Source of the DNA: an uncultured Eubacteriales bacterium
GTDB taxonomy: Bacteria > Bacillota > Clostridia > Oscillospirales > Oscillospiraceae
Reading direction: 5' to 3'
DNA: 44,714 nucleotides
Assembly (NCBI GenBank): GCA_900549865.1
Contig: URPU01000005.1
Location: forward strand, 1-44,714
This document shows, one piece after another, positions 32,408-41,014 of the stretch. Under the pieces are notes generated by a model. It was not told the DNA's origin, made no database searches, and saw only the letters and a program-made list of their open reading frames with translations. The position numbers and the translations under genes were made by a program. The stretch's first letter is position 1. The number at the start of each line of letters is the position of its first letter.

Positions 32408-32845
32408 TTACCACGGTGTATACATCCGCAGATTTTCCGGCCAGGTGTACACCGTATACTTTTCGGCTTCCTCACGCGTGTAGTTCTCGGGATGGTCAAT
32501 ATAGTCCTGAAGCATCAACAAGAACATGTCATAGGTCTTTTCGCCCTCGGGCCATATTTTAACATACGCCTTGCCGGCGATCCACTCGACCGCGCCTTTG
32601 GAAATGGAGTCGAATCTGAACTTCATCTTGCTGCCCAGCTCACAGGGGGCATCCTTCAGCACGAAGTCTATCCCCCCCTCTTCAAAGTTCAGCGGCATAT
32701 AGTCGGTTTTTAGCTCGCTGGGCAGCTCGATAGACAGGCCCATCGTCGTGGGCATGAGCGCGTATACGCCTATGAAACGCACATTGACGCTCTCGCCGGG
32801 CTTCCAGCTCTCGACTTCGCCGCCAATGGGGTCGATCTCGGGCTG
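32408..32845 (-). pseudogene. C-terminal gene fragment of unknown family
   Basis: An open frame of 145 codons that begins right after an in-frame TAA at 32846-32848: QPEIDPIGGEVESWKPGESV, then GVYALMPTTMGLSIELPSE and ending ENLRMYTPW. There is no ATG with an SD; the only possible start is a GTG at 32782, in the middle of what looks like a continuous beta-rich domain. The sequence upstream of the TAA is GC-rich and unrelated. I read it as the 3-prime part of a gene cut at about 32850. Family not recognised. Confidence 0.5.
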
Positions 32846-32920
32846 TTACGCGCAGCGAGGGGCGGGGAGATACTACTCTGCATGATAAACGCTGTGCCGT
32901 GCAGAGCCAAATAAAACAGT

Positions 32921-32953
32921 CAAACGGGCCGCCTCCCAACAAGGCAGCCCGTT
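32921..32953 (-). terminator. terminator of the TRAP/LarA/NagB operon
   Basis: CAAACGGGCCGCCT / AGGCAGCCCGTTT; on the minus strand it is followed by GACTGTTTTATTT. Lies 16 bp after the bicupin stop. Confidence 0.7.
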
Positions 32954-32968
32954 TCGTTCATTGCCGGG

Positions 32969-33706
32969 TCATTCATTCATCTTGTGTGCACTGTCCATGT
33001 ACTCAAGCCCTCGTGAGTCGAGCAGGAAATCAAGCCACAGATAATTCACCTTCTGCGTTCCTCTCGACAGTACCCCATGCTCGGAGCCGAGTGGGATATG
33101 CAACAGGACATTGCCGCCGAACGGCACGCATATATCATCGATAATAACGTCGCAGTTATTATCCGGCAGACCGAAAAAATACTGCTCCAGCATCGGATGC
33201 GAGTGCTGTTCCACCATGTCGTCTCCGCCTGTCTCGACTCCGCCCATAGCAAAGCGCGGGATGAGACGCGCCGGAACAAGCATTCGGCTGATTGTTTTGG
33301 GGCTTTTGCAATCCTCGGAATACGTTTTTGCGTCCGAATAGGCGAGACAGTACGGCAGATCAGCAGAGTCTATTTCTGCCAGCTCATCTGCGCTCAGCTC
33401 GCGTATGAGCTCTATAAACGTGCTGTCCTCCGCAGCGCATATGCGCACCTCCTCGTTCGGCAGTGGGATATAAACTGCCATCCCGGGCACGTCGTGCACG
33501 CCGCCGTACTGTACCGCCCGTACTTCACCGCTGCACAGAAAAATTATCCGCGCCGCGTTCTCCCGCGGCGAAAACACCGCCTCCCGCCCCGCACCGAGCG
33601 TGTGAAGCATCACAGTGGTGCCAGGTATCTCCTGCTCCATTAGGCACACGACCGCATCCCTGCCGCCGGCCTCGGCGCGTATCATATGTACGTCGTCTAT
33701 TCTCAT
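32969..33706 (-). CDS. bicupin protein
   Basis: 245 residues with two cupin barrels. The N-terminal one (about 15-100) includes LHTLGAGREAVFSPRENAARIIFLCSGEVRAV; the C-terminal one (about 140-235) holds VEQHSHPMLEQYFFGL, a good metal site (two His and Glu), and VLLHIPLGSEHGVLSRG. Resembles sugar-acid isomerases of the KduI or phosphoglucose-isomerase cupin type, without proof. Start ATG at 33706 has GTGAGG upstream and begins 8 bp after the deaminase stop. Last gene of the operon. Confidence 0.8.
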   Translation of the reverse strand: MRIDDVHMIRAEAGGRDAVVCLMEQEIPGTTVMLHTLGAGREAVFSPRENAARIIFLCSGEVRAVQYGGVHDVPGMAVYIPLPNEEVRICAAEDSTFIELIRELSADELAEIDSADLPYCLAYSDAKTYSEDCKSPKTISRMLVPARLIPRFAMGGVETGGDDMVEQHSHPMLEQYFFGLPDNNCDVIIDDICVPFGGNVLLHIPLGSEHGVLSRGTQKVNYLWLDFLLDSRGLEYMDSAHKMNE

Positions 33707-33714
33707 CGCGCGCC

Positions 33715-34482
33715 TCACAGAAGCATGGCCGCAGAATCCTTGTCCAGATAGACAAAGCTGTTGGGTGTACGCCGCAGCACCGTCGCCGGGCAGTCAAGCG
33801 CGATCTCACCGGTGAACATTCTACCGATGGCCTGTGCCTTCGTCGCGCACGGCACGCTGCAATAGAGGTATTTTGCGCCGGTAAGGCCGGGAACAGTAAC
33901 GGTGATGGCCTTCTTCGGCACCTCTTCAAGTCTTGTAAAGCAGCCGTCGTTCACCTGCTGCGCACGGCTGCGCTCGTCCAGATCTATCACCTTTGCCAGC
34001 ACGGCATCGTCGAAATCGGCAACGCCGGGGTCATTGAACGCGATATGTCCGTTCTCCCCGACGCCGAGGATGCACACGTCCAGCGGGTGCTGTGCCAGCA
34101 GCGCGGCATAGCGTGCGGCTTCAAGCTCCGGGTCTGCCGCCGTACAGTCGATGTAATTCACCGATTTGAACGGAAGCCTTCCGAATATCGCGCGCTCCAG
34201 AAAGCGCGCAAAGCCGGCGGGGTGATCGGGCGCAATACCGATATACTCATCCATATGAAAGGCGTTCACGCGCCCCCAGTCGATATCCTTTTCCTCCAGA
34301 AGCTGCGCAAGCACCTCGTTCTGCGACGGCGCGGCGGCAAACATCACGTTTAGCTCGTCCTTTGCTCCGAGCAGGCGGCGCAGCGTCTCCGCCGCGTCGC
34401 GGCCCGCCTTCGCTCCCATTGCGGCGCGGGTGTCGTAGACCTCTACATGGGCCGTGCCCATATCAAAGCTTTTCATCAGCAT
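33715..34482 (-). CDS. NagB-family glucosamine-6-phosphate deaminase-like protein
   Basis: 255 residues, the NagB length. The substrate loop is VMFAAAPSQNEVLAQL near 45-60 rather than GLATGSTP of classical NagB, a known variant group. The catalytic acid Asp is in FHMDEYIG near 75-82, and LGVGENGHIAFNDP near 139-152 has the ring-opening His. Deamination and isomerisation of an amino-sugar phosphate is the family reaction. No amino-sugar kinase lies in the operon, so substrate may differ. SD AGGAG 7 nt upstream of the ATG at 34482. Confidence 0.85.
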   Translation of the reverse strand: MLMKSFDMGTAHVEVYDTRAAMGAKAGRDAAETLRRLLGAKDELNVMFAAAPSQNEVLAQLLEEKDIDWGRVNAFHMDEYIGIAPDHPAGFARFLERAIFGRLPFKSVNYIDCTAADPELEAARYAALLAQHPLDVCILGVGENGHIAFNDPGVADFDDAVLAKVIDLDERSRAQQVNDGCFTRLEEVPKKAITVTVPGLTGAKYLYCSVPCATKAQAIGRMFTGEIALDCPATVLRRTPNSFVYLDKDSAAMLL

Positions 34483-34505
34483 AGCGATTCTCCTCTTACG
34501 GTTTA

Positions 34506-35801
34506 TTATGTAGTTTTCACGCGTACCATTGTTTCTCCGCAGTATGGGATAATGCCCACCGTCGCACCGTCGCCCTGACGGGCAAATGCTCTTGCAACTG
34601 CATCGTTAAGCCCGCCTGTCATCTCAAAGCCGAGATCTTTGCAGTCTCTCTCACTGAAGCCGCGCGTTACTACCAGTGTGTTTACTCCGCGGCGACGGAC
34701 CTGATCTAAATGTATGGGGTTATCTACAGCTATGACGTCGTCTATTTTGCCATCCTTAACATCCTGTCGAATGCGCTCCTCAGAAAGCGTACAGTACTTA
34801 CGCAGCGTCGCCTCGTGGTGAGAAGCATTTCCGCACAGCCCTTCGCGCCCCTCTATCACGAAGATTAGCGTGCCATTGTCCTTCAAGCCATACTGCGCAA
34901 ACACAAATGGCTTATCACCCTGCCAAAAATCTATTTCGCATGGATTGGCCGAGGCGATCACTATATCCGCTTTGCACGGGATCTCCGGGCTGAGCACCTT
35001 TTTCGCCATTTGCACACCTGCTCTGTGTGCATCAATAAAATCTCCACAGAACACACCGAGGACATTCTTATTCTCATCCATGACCGTGTTGACGATAAAT
35101 TTCAGCCCGACCTGCCGGGCGATAAGCTCCATCTCCCGGCGGCATTTGTTGTCGGCATTGCCACAGGTCTCCATCACGTTCTGTTCCAGTGCCGCAACGA
35201 TATGCGTAGCCCGCGTCGTTCTTTCACCGCAAATGCCGGGCTGCACTATTTTCGCCCCGCCGCCCCAGCCGGCAGACACATGCGGCACAATGTTGCCCAC
35301 GCCTATTATGAAGTCTGCTTCGATCGCCTCTTTATACACATCTATGGGCACGCCGCTCGGCGAGTCGCCGATGTATGTGAGCCTGTCCAGATCTTTATAG
35401 CTTATATTAACGATCTCATATCGGTTTATTATATCACGGCCAATGTAAACCGGCAATTCCTCTTCTGTCATGGGGCGGTGTGTTCCTGGGGCAAGGCAGA
35501 GCTTGACGTTTTTTTCGTCAACTCCGGCCAGCGCAAGCCGTCTCAGAACATGCGGAAGTATGATCTTCTTTGGCGTGGGGCGCGTAATGTCGTCCAGCAG
35601 CACCAGCACCTTATCCCCCGGCTTTACCATATTTTCAAGCCTGTCGCTGCCGTATGGCGAATCCAGCGCGCTCTCTATCATGGCGTCAACATCCCCCGGC
35701 ACCTCCGGGATCATCGGGTGCGCCACATAGACGACCTGCTCCTCCGGCAGCTCAACAATTAGCTTTTCGTCTGCAAAAGGTATTTCATATGTCTTTTTCA
35801 T
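34506..35801 (-). CDS. LarA-family (lactate racemase-like) protein
   Basis: 431 residues. LarA/DUF2088 fold: DDITRPTP near 73, CLAPGTHRPMTEEE near 107 (first catalytic His), PHVSAGWGGGAKIVQPG near 172 (His and the Lys that carries the pincer), TRATH near 198 (third His). LarA enzymes use the nickel-pincer nucleotide to invert 2-hydroxy acids, and relatives epimerise sugar acids such as gluconate. The maturation genes larB, larC and larE are not here. The ATG at 35801 stands 17 nt after AGGAGG, unusually far; no closer start exists, so translation may be weak. Begins 32 bp after dctM. Confidence 0.85.
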   Translation of the reverse strand: MKKTYEIPFADEKLIVELPEEQVVYVAHPMIPEVPGDVDAMIESALDSPYGSDRLENMVKPGDKVLVLLDDITRPTPKKIILPHVLRRLALAGVDEKNVKLCLAPGTHRPMTEEELPVYIGRDIINRYEIVNISYKDLDRLTYIGDSPSGVPIDVYKEAIEADFIIGVGNIVPHVSAGWGGGAKIVQPGICGERTTRATHIVAALEQNVMETCGNADNKCRREMELIARQVGLKFIVNTVMDENKNVLGVFCGDFIDAHRAGVQMAKKVLSPEIPCKADIVIASANPCEIDFWQGDKPFVFAQYGLKDNGTLIFVIEGREGLCGNASHHEATLRKYCTLSEERIRQDVKDGKIDDVIAVDNPIHLDQVRRRGVNTLVVTRGFSERDCKDLGFEMTGGLNDAVARAFARQGDGATVGIIPYCGETMVRVKTT

Positions 35802-35833
35802 CTTAGTTTTTATATTATCCTCCTTGCCGCCTG

Positions 35834-37129
35834 TCATCCGCTTATCGTTTTTACAAGCTCTGGCAGGAACGTCGTCAGCGGCGGGATAAGCATTACCAGG
35901 ATACAGCATATCACTGCGGACGCCGCGAACGGAATGAGCGCCCTTGCCGCCTTCTCTATAGGACACTGACCTATTTTACAGCTCAAAAACAGTACCGCGC
36001 CGACAGGTGGCGTATACTGTCCTATCGCAAGACACATCACACAGAATACGCCAAACTGGACCGGATCCATACCGAACCCATAGGCCACCGGGGCAAACAT
36101 CGGCACAAATATGATGCATGCGGGGGCGTCGTCCATGACCATGCCGATAAGCAGAAACACCAGCAGCATAAGAAGCAGCACCGCATACTTCGCGCTTGTC
36201 AGAGAAAAAATCGCGTTGACGATAAGATCGGGTATCTTTGTATACGCCAGCAGCCATGAAAATATGGACGATACACCAATGAGCATCAGCACCGCGCCGG
36301 TCATATACGCTGTTTCGAGAAACATTTTCGGCAAATCCGACCATTTGACTGACTTATATATGAACATTGACAGCACAAAATTATAGACCGCCGCGATTAT
36401 TGCCGATTCGGTCGGCGTGAACACGCCCAGCAGAATGCCGCCGATGATTATGATAAAAGTGACAAGCGGCGGCAGCCCCTGTCGTATGGCTTCCCTTTTT
36501 GCTGCTCCGGTCATTTTTTCACCTTTTGGATAGTTGCGTTTAACGGCAATAATATACGCCGCAATACCAAAGCCAACGCCCATCAGCAATCCCGGAATTA
36601 TGCCGCCGAGAAACATATCCGCTATGGACACAGCGCCCGCGACGGAGGCATATATTATCATCATGTTGCTCGGTGGGATTATAACGCCGATAGTTGCCGT
36701 CGTCGCCGTCAGCGCGACGGTATATCCCTCGTCGTATCCCGCCTGTTTCATAAGGGGCATAAGTATCGGGCCTTCCGCCGCGACATCTGCCGAGGATGAA
36801 CCGGATATTCCGCCGAAGAACATACTGAAAACAACATTTATCAGCGCAAGCCCGCCCCTGATATGCCCCACAAAGGCCTCCGCCAGACGCAGCAGCCGTT
36901 TTGAGAGGTCACCGCAGGCCATAAACTGGCCGCAGAGGATAAAAAACGGTATGCAGCAAAGTGTGAACGAATCCACTCCTGTGAAAAAGCGCTGCACAAT
37001 AAGTGTGAGCGGCACACTAACATCGCAGAATACAAGCGCCGCGGTGCCTGCCGCGCCGATGGAGAAAACGATAGGAACGCCAAGGAACATCAGCAAGAAC
37101 ATTACGCCGAAAAGAACTACCGCGACCAT
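35834..37129 (-). CDS. dctM: TRAP transporter large permease DctM
   Basis: 431 residues, about 12 membrane segments. FLGVPIVFSIGAAG at the start, GGISGSSSADVAAEGPILMPLMKQAGYDEGYTVALTATTATIGVIIPPSNMMIIYA near 115-170 is the DctM signature, and VMDDAPACIIFVPMFAPVAYGFGMDPVQFGV near 340. Imports an organic anion with sodium. Start codon overlaps the dctQ stop (TAATG). Confidence 0.95.
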   Translation of the reverse strand: MVAVVLFGVMFLLMFLGVPIVFSIGAAGTAALVFCDVSVPLTLIVQRFFTGVDSFTLCCIPFFILCGQFMACGDLSKRLLRLAEAFVGHIRGGLALINVVFSMFFGGISGSSSADVAAEGPILMPLMKQAGYDEGYTVALTATTATIGVIIPPSNMMIIYASVAGAVSIADMFLGGIIPGLLMGVGFGIAAYIIAVKRNYPKGEKMTGAAKREAIRQGLPPLVTFIIIIGGILLGVFTPTESAIIAAVYNFVLSMFIYKSVKWSDLPKMFLETAYMTGAVLMLIGVSSIFSWLLAYTKIPDLIVNAIFSLTSAKYAVLLLMLLVFLLIGMVMDDAPACIIFVPMFAPVAYGFGMDPVQFGVFCVMCLAIGQYTPPVGAVLFLSCKIGQCPIEKAARALIPFAASAVICCILVMLIPPLTTFLPELVKTISG

Positions 37130-37617
37130 TAACCGTTCCTCCTCTCTCCGCGCGCGAGCGTGCGGATGCCTTTTACTATCATCTCAATGCTGTTTATCAC
37201 AATGACCAGTCCGCTGAACGGCATTATCATATATACATAGCCTATCGGGATCTTGCAGCACATCATCGTGCGCTTCATCCCGCTGAGCGTGTATATGTAG
37301 CCGTAGCGTACGAATATATAGCCGATGAGCGCACACACAGCGTATGCAAAGATGTGCAGCACGAGCTGTATTTTTTCGCTTTCGATTTTTTCTGTTACGA
37401 CTACAAGTCCCATGTGCGCCCCCGTCGTCAGACCCATTGAGCCTCCAAGGAAGGTGATCCATATCAGGAGGTATCTCGATATCTCCTCAGACCAGGAAGA
37501 CGGATTATTTAGTATAAAGCGAGTCAGTATCTGCCAGATCACGACAAGACATATTGCCGCCACAAGCGCGACTGTGATTACCTTCAGCACATTGTCTACA
37601 AATCTTTTTATTGCCAT
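37129..37617 (-). CDS. dctQ: TRAP transporter small permease DctQ
   Basis: 162 residues, four membrane segments. WQILTRFILNNPSSWSEEISRYLLIWITFLGGSMGLTTGAHMGL is the DctQ signature. Acts as a scaffold with DctM. Coupled to dctM through TAATG. Confidence 0.93.
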   Translation of the reverse strand: MAIKRFVDNVLKVITVALVAAICLVVIWQILTRFILNNPSSWSEEISRYLLIWITFLGGSMGLTTGAHMGLVVVTEKIESEKIQLVLHIFAYAVCALIGYIFVRYGYIYTLSGMKRTMMCCKIPIGYVYMIMPFSGLVIVINSIEMIVKGIRTLARGERRNG

Positions 37618-37685
37618 TCAAAAATCCCCCCTTATTTTCAGGATGCATGTCTCTTCATTTTTGTAAACTCCGGCGTTTTTTAGAG

Positions 37686-37710
37686 ACCGGGCGCCGCGGC
37701 GGCGCCCGGT
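37686..37710. promoter_or_regulatory. hairpin between dctP and dctQ
   Basis: ACCGGGCGCC / GGCGCCCGGT with a 5-nt loop, within the 144-bp dctP-dctQ gap. On the minus strand it is not followed by T residues, so it is more likely a message-stabilising or processing hairpin than a full terminator. Confidence 0.6.
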
Positions 37711-37761
37711 CATTTTATCTCCACACATCAACTAGTGCAGACGATGCTTTTTGCCCCGTGC

Positions 37762-38814
37762 TCAGGCAAGGGCACGTATCTGTTCGAGTATCTGTCTGGA
37801 TATATCGTTCGACGCATACTTTTCATGTACAGGGGCGCACAGTGCGGAAAAAGCCGCACGCTGCTCATCGCTGAGCTCTGCATATACGCAGCCCTCCGCC
37901 ATCATCGCGTCAAAAGCTTCCTGCTCCCCGGCATTGAACACTTCGCGCGCATAGTCAAAGGCAGCCGCTGCCGCTTCATCAATCATTTCCTGCTCCTCGG
38001 CGGTAAAGCCGTTCCAGTAATCAAGGCTGCACAGCAGCACGCTGGGTACGCGCATATGTTCGGTGTTGCTGAAATACTTTGCCGCCTCGTACAGCTTGTT
38101 GGAATAAATTGTGCTGTAATTATTCTCGCACGCGTCTATGACACCCTGAGAAAGGGAAGTATAGACCTCGCCGGAGCTCATTGGCGTGGGAGACGCGCCC
38201 ATTGCGGCAAAGCCGTCCTGAATGCTCTGCGCGCCCATCGTGCGTATTTTAAGCCCCTTCAGCTGCGCCGGTTCGGTGACGCATTCCGTCTTGTTGAAGA
38301 TGTAACGCGTACCTTCATCATAGAAGGTTATCAGCTTGTACCCGGCGTTTTCAAAGAGTCCAGCGTATATATTCTTCACATCTCCGGTTATTGCCGCAAG
38401 GAACTGTTCCTCGGAGGTGAACAGATAAGGAAGGTTGTACAGCTCAAGTTCCGGTATGAAAGTAGACATATTGCCCGCGCTTACACGTGCCATTTCCAGC
38501 ATTCCAAGACCGAGTCCCTCCACAGTGTCCGCTTCTTCGCCGAGTACTCCGTCAAAGAACGTCTCGACTTTAAGTTTGCCGCCGCTCAGTTCCCCAAGCT
38601 TTTCCGCAAAATAAGAATCAGCCTGGCAGAGAGGGTAACTCGCCGGGTCGCTCGCGGCTAGGCGGATTACCTTCACGTCTGCGGAAGTATTCGGTTCTGC
38701 CGCGCCTGCCGCCCGGGTGTCCGCTTCCGTTCCCGCCGCAGTGGTGCTGCCGCAGCCGCACAGCAATGACGCCGTAAGGATGGCTGCAAGCAAAAGTGCC
38801 GTTAACTTTTTCAT
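37762..38814 (-). CDS. dctP: TRAP transporter substrate-binding lipoprotein DctP
   Basis: 350 residues. Signal with lipobox LLCGCGSTT (Cys near 20-22), a Thr/Ala-rich linker, then the DctP fold: SYPLCQADSYFAEKLGELSGGKLKVETFFDGVLG, GLKIRTMGAQSIQDGFAAMGASPTPMSSGEVYTSLSQGVIDACENN. The Arg in KIRTMG binds the substrate carboxylate in this family. ATG at 38814 has GGAGG 8 nt upstream. First gene of the operon dctP-dctQ-dctM-larA-nagB-bicupin. Confidence 0.93.
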   Translation of the reverse strand: MKKLTALLLAAILTASLLCGCGSTTAAGTEADTRAAGAAEPNTSADVKVIRLAASDPASYPLCQADSYFAEKLGELSGGKLKVETFFDGVLGEEADTVEGLGLGMLEMARVSAGNMSTFIPELELYNLPYLFTSEEQFLAAITGDVKNIYAGLFENAGYKLITFYDEGTRYIFNKTECVTEPAQLKGLKIRTMGAQSIQDGFAAMGASPTPMSSGEVYTSLSQGVIDACENNYSTIYSNKLYEAAKYFSNTEHMRVPSVLLCSLDYWNGFTAEEQEMIDEAAAAAFDYAREVFNAGEQEAFDAMMAEGCVYAELSDEQRAAFSALCAPVHEKYASNDISRQILEQIRALA

Positions 38815-38878
38815 TTTTCTTTCCTCCATCTTTTTTGTTTCTCTGTTACGCGCCCCACAGGGTACGTATTGTAAATTT

Positions 38879-38908
38879 ATAATAATACATGCGTTCTGGG
38901 GATGTCAA
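38879..38908 (-). promoter_or_regulatory. sigma-A type promoter of the dctP operon
   Basis: TTGACA (38908-38903), 18-nt spacer, TATTAT (38884-38879) on the minus strand. Confidence 0.72.
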
Positions 38909-38914
38909 GAAAAA

Positions 38915-38932
38915 TATTTACGCGAGTAAATA
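38915..38932. promoter_or_regulatory. LacI-type operator upstream of dctP
   Basis: TATTTACGCGAGTAAATA, 7-bp arms around GCGA. Lies 6 bp upstream of the -35. A related site with the same strand sense lies 5 bp upstream of the -35 of the cupin gene at 40269. Confidence 0.65.
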
Positions 38933-39010
38933 CTTGTAATAAGTCACAAAATTGGAGTGGAATATTTGTTGCATTCCACCCCATGTAAATACTTTATAAA
39001 CCAGTTTTCG

Positions 39011-40063
39011 TCATGCGCTGTCACGCTTTATAAAGCTCGCCGCAAAATACTCATTTGCCGCCGGTTCGCCCTTGACCTTCTGCAGCAGTGTGTATACCGC
39101 CTGTTCACCTATTGCCTGGCACGGCAGTCCGACCGTCGTGAGCTGCGGATTTGTTATCGACGCGGAGAGCGTATCGCCAAAGCTGACTATCTCCACATCC
39201 CGCGGCACGTATATTTCAAGACTGCGTAAGCGCGCCATCAACTTTGCCGCGATCGTATCTGAATTCACAAAATACGCCGTTGGCCGCTCACTCTCCGGCA
39301 GAGCAAAGAATTGCTCAACAATCCCCTCCACATTCATGAAAGTTTGGTGATTGTTTGAAAACTCGTCAAGGAAAAACACGTATCGTTTATCTGGTTCTCT
39401 CCCATGCTTTCTTTCCGATTCAAGATACCCCTTCACTCTCAGACCGTCGCCGAATGGCAGTGATTCGCCCGTTGCGCACGGATTCCCGTCGCCGATGTAT
39501 CCGACTATCATATGCCCCTTCACGTCGTGCAGATAATCGACCGCTTTGCACACCGCCTCGCTGATGTTCGATTGCAGCAGCGTGATACTTGGATGCAGCT
39601 TCGCGGGACTCTGTATGAACTTAAACAGCACCACCGGCACGCCAGCCTCAGCAAGCCGGTTTATTTTGTCTACCGGCGCGCCCACCAGTGGGAACATTCC
39701 TGAAAACAGGAATATACCGGCATACTGTCTTCCCATCAGCGAATCCAGATATTCGTCAAAATTTTTCTGCGTGCATGAAGATACGGCTATCGAGTAGCCC
39801 GCTTCCGACGCCTCGCGTTCCATATAAAACGTGACCTCTGCGAAAAGTTCACTTCTGATATCGTCTGTTATTATAAGAAATTGCTTTGATTTGCCCTCTT
39901 TGAGACTCCTCGCCGCCGAATTTGGAAAATACCCCAGCTGCGCCACAGCCTTCAGCACGGCCTGACGTTTTTCTTCGCTGACGTAATTTGAGTTGTTCAG
40001 CACATATGACACGACCGCCGGCGACACGCCCGCCAGCTTTGCAACATCATTTCTTGTTACCAT
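39011..40063 (-). CDS. LacI-family regulator
   Basis: 350 residues. N-terminal HTH and hinge: VTRNDVAKLAGVSPAVVSYVLNNSNYVSEEKRQAVLKAVAQLGYFPNSAARSLKEGKS; periplasmic-binding-like ligand domain from about 62. Lies between the TRAP operon (downstream, same strand) and the divergent cupin gene. Probably senses the TRAP substrate or a derivative. A perfect palindrome overlaps its own -10. Confidence 0.93.
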   Translation of the reverse strand: MVTRNDVAKLAGVSPAVVSYVLNNSNYVSEEKRQAVLKAVAQLGYFPNSAARSLKEGKSKQFLIITDDIRSELFAEVTFYMEREASEAGYSIAVSSCTQKNFDEYLDSLMGRQYAGIFLFSGMFPLVGAPVDKINRLAEAGVPVVLFKFIQSPAKLHPSITLLQSNISEAVCKAVDYLHDVKGHMIVGYIGDGNPCATGESLPFGDGLRVKGYLESERKHGREPDKRYVFFLDEFSNNHQTFMNVEGIVEQFFALPESERPTAYFVNSDTIAAKLMARLRSLEIYVPRDVEIVSFGDTLSASITNPQLTTVGLPCQAIGEQAVYTLLQKVKGEPAANEYFAASFIKRDSA

Positions 40064-40093
40064 TGTTTCTCTTTCTCTGTGTCTAACAGTATC

Positions 40094-40133
40094 ATGATAT
40101 AAATATCATATAGAATATTCCCCATTCTGTCAA
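40094..40133 (-). promoter_or_regulatory. lacI-type gene promoter with overlapping palindrome
   Basis: TTGACA (40133-40128), 17-nt spacer, TATGAT (40110-40105) on the minus strand. ATGATAT-AA-ATATCAT (40094-40109) is a perfect palindrome overlapping the -10, suggesting autoregulation or another repressor; it differs from the ACTCG sites. Confidence 0.6.
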
Positions 40134-40167
40134 TAAGCCAATGTCAAAATTGTGTTGATGTTGCACA

Positions 40168-40219
40168 TATAAACTCGTGTAAATTTTCTGTTGACAAGCA
40201 CCTGCTTCTCGGCTAGAAT
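40168..40219 (+). promoter_or_regulatory. LacI-type operator and promoter of the small cupin gene
   Basis: TATAAACTCGTGTAAATT (40168-40185) matches the dctP site read in the same sense (TATTTACTCGCGTAAATA) at 14 of 18 positions. Five bp later TTGACA (40191-40196), 17-nt spacer, TAGAAT (40214-40219). Confidence 0.65.
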
Positions 40220-40268
40220 AAGCGTCAGCCGCGGGCACTCCCGCAAAACGAGATATAAGGAGATAAAT

Positions 40269-40589
40269 ATGAATTATTGCAGACAGTTCAGAGATGAAGA
40301 GCTTGACAGAAGCCTTTCACGTCCCGACATTGACCTTTTGTTCGGCACTGGCGGCGCGCTTTCCGGCGTGATGTACTGCAACGAGATGGAGTACGGCCCA
40401 TTCGGTGTGCACGACGATCAAGAAGGCTTTTTTGTCCTAAGTGGCACCGGTACATTTTATGTTGACGGTGAGGAATTCAGGGTCGGCCCCGAGATGGCAA
40501 TAATGATCCCGCCCCATGTTGAGCACTGCTTCAAAAAGGACGCAGATTCTGAGGACATGAAGATATTCTATTTCCACGCCGCGAACTAA
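40269..40589 (+). CDS. small single-domain cupin
   Basis: 106 residues. Cupin motif 1 EYGPFGVHDDQEGFFVLSGTGTFYVDG with one clear His, motif 2 GPEMAIMIPPHVEHCFK with two His. Likely metal-binding; may be a sugar-acid isomerase or a sensor. GGAG lies 9 nt before the ATG at 40269. Shares a LacI-type operator with the TRAP operon, so it belongs to the same regulon. Confidence 0.82.
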   Translation: MNYCRQFRDEELDRSLSRPDIDLLFGTGGALSGVMYCNEMEYGPFGVHDDQEGFFVLSGTGTFYVDGEEFRVGPEMAIMIPPHVEHCFKKDADSEDMKIFYFHAAN

Positions 40590-40650
40590 GCCTGTTGTGC
40601 GGAGATTCGGGCCGTACACATACCACGCATACATAGTATTACAAAGTATC

Positions 40651-40680
40651 AAAAAAATCCGGGCGCTTTCGCGCCCGGAC
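40651..40680 (-). terminator. terminator of the small membrane protein gene
   Basis: TCCGGGCGC / GCGCCCGGA with a TTTC loop; on the minus strand followed by seven T. Confidence 0.9.
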
Positions 40681-40692
40681 AAATTTCGTTCG

Positions 40693-40935
40693 TCAGCCGA
40701 TAAACTTGGACTTCACCAGCAGCAGCGCCGCGGCCAGCGCCAGCTCAAGAATTATAAGGCCGAAGCCCTTCAGCGTCTCCTTGCCGACGAACTCCTTCAT
40801 GGATTCGTCGCCCTTATACTTGCGCTGAAGCCGTATATTGTCCGCATTTACCGTTACGCAGAACACTCCCACCAGAAACATGGCCAGAAGTATTCCCAAA
40901 GCGACGATTATGCCGTAGATTTCACTGTCTAACAT
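40693..40935 (-). CDS. small membrane protein, 80 residues
   Basis: Two hydrophobic segments (IYGIIVALGILLAMFLVGVFCVTV and GFGLIILELALAAALLLV) separated by a charged loop of about 25 residues (RLQRKYKGDESMKEFVGKE). GAGG lies upstream of the ATG at 40935. Followed by a strong terminator, so it is a genuine monocistronic gene. Function unknown. Confidence 0.75.
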   Translation of the reverse strand: MLDSEIYGIIVALGILLAMFLVGVFCVTVNADNIRLQRKYKGDESMKEFVGKETLKGFGLIILELALAAALLLVKSKFIG

Positions 40936-41014
40936 ACGCGTACCTCGTTATTTTTCTGATGCCGCTATATAATACCGCATTATGCCGCTCTTGTCAAAAA
41001 GACTTTTTTCCTTT

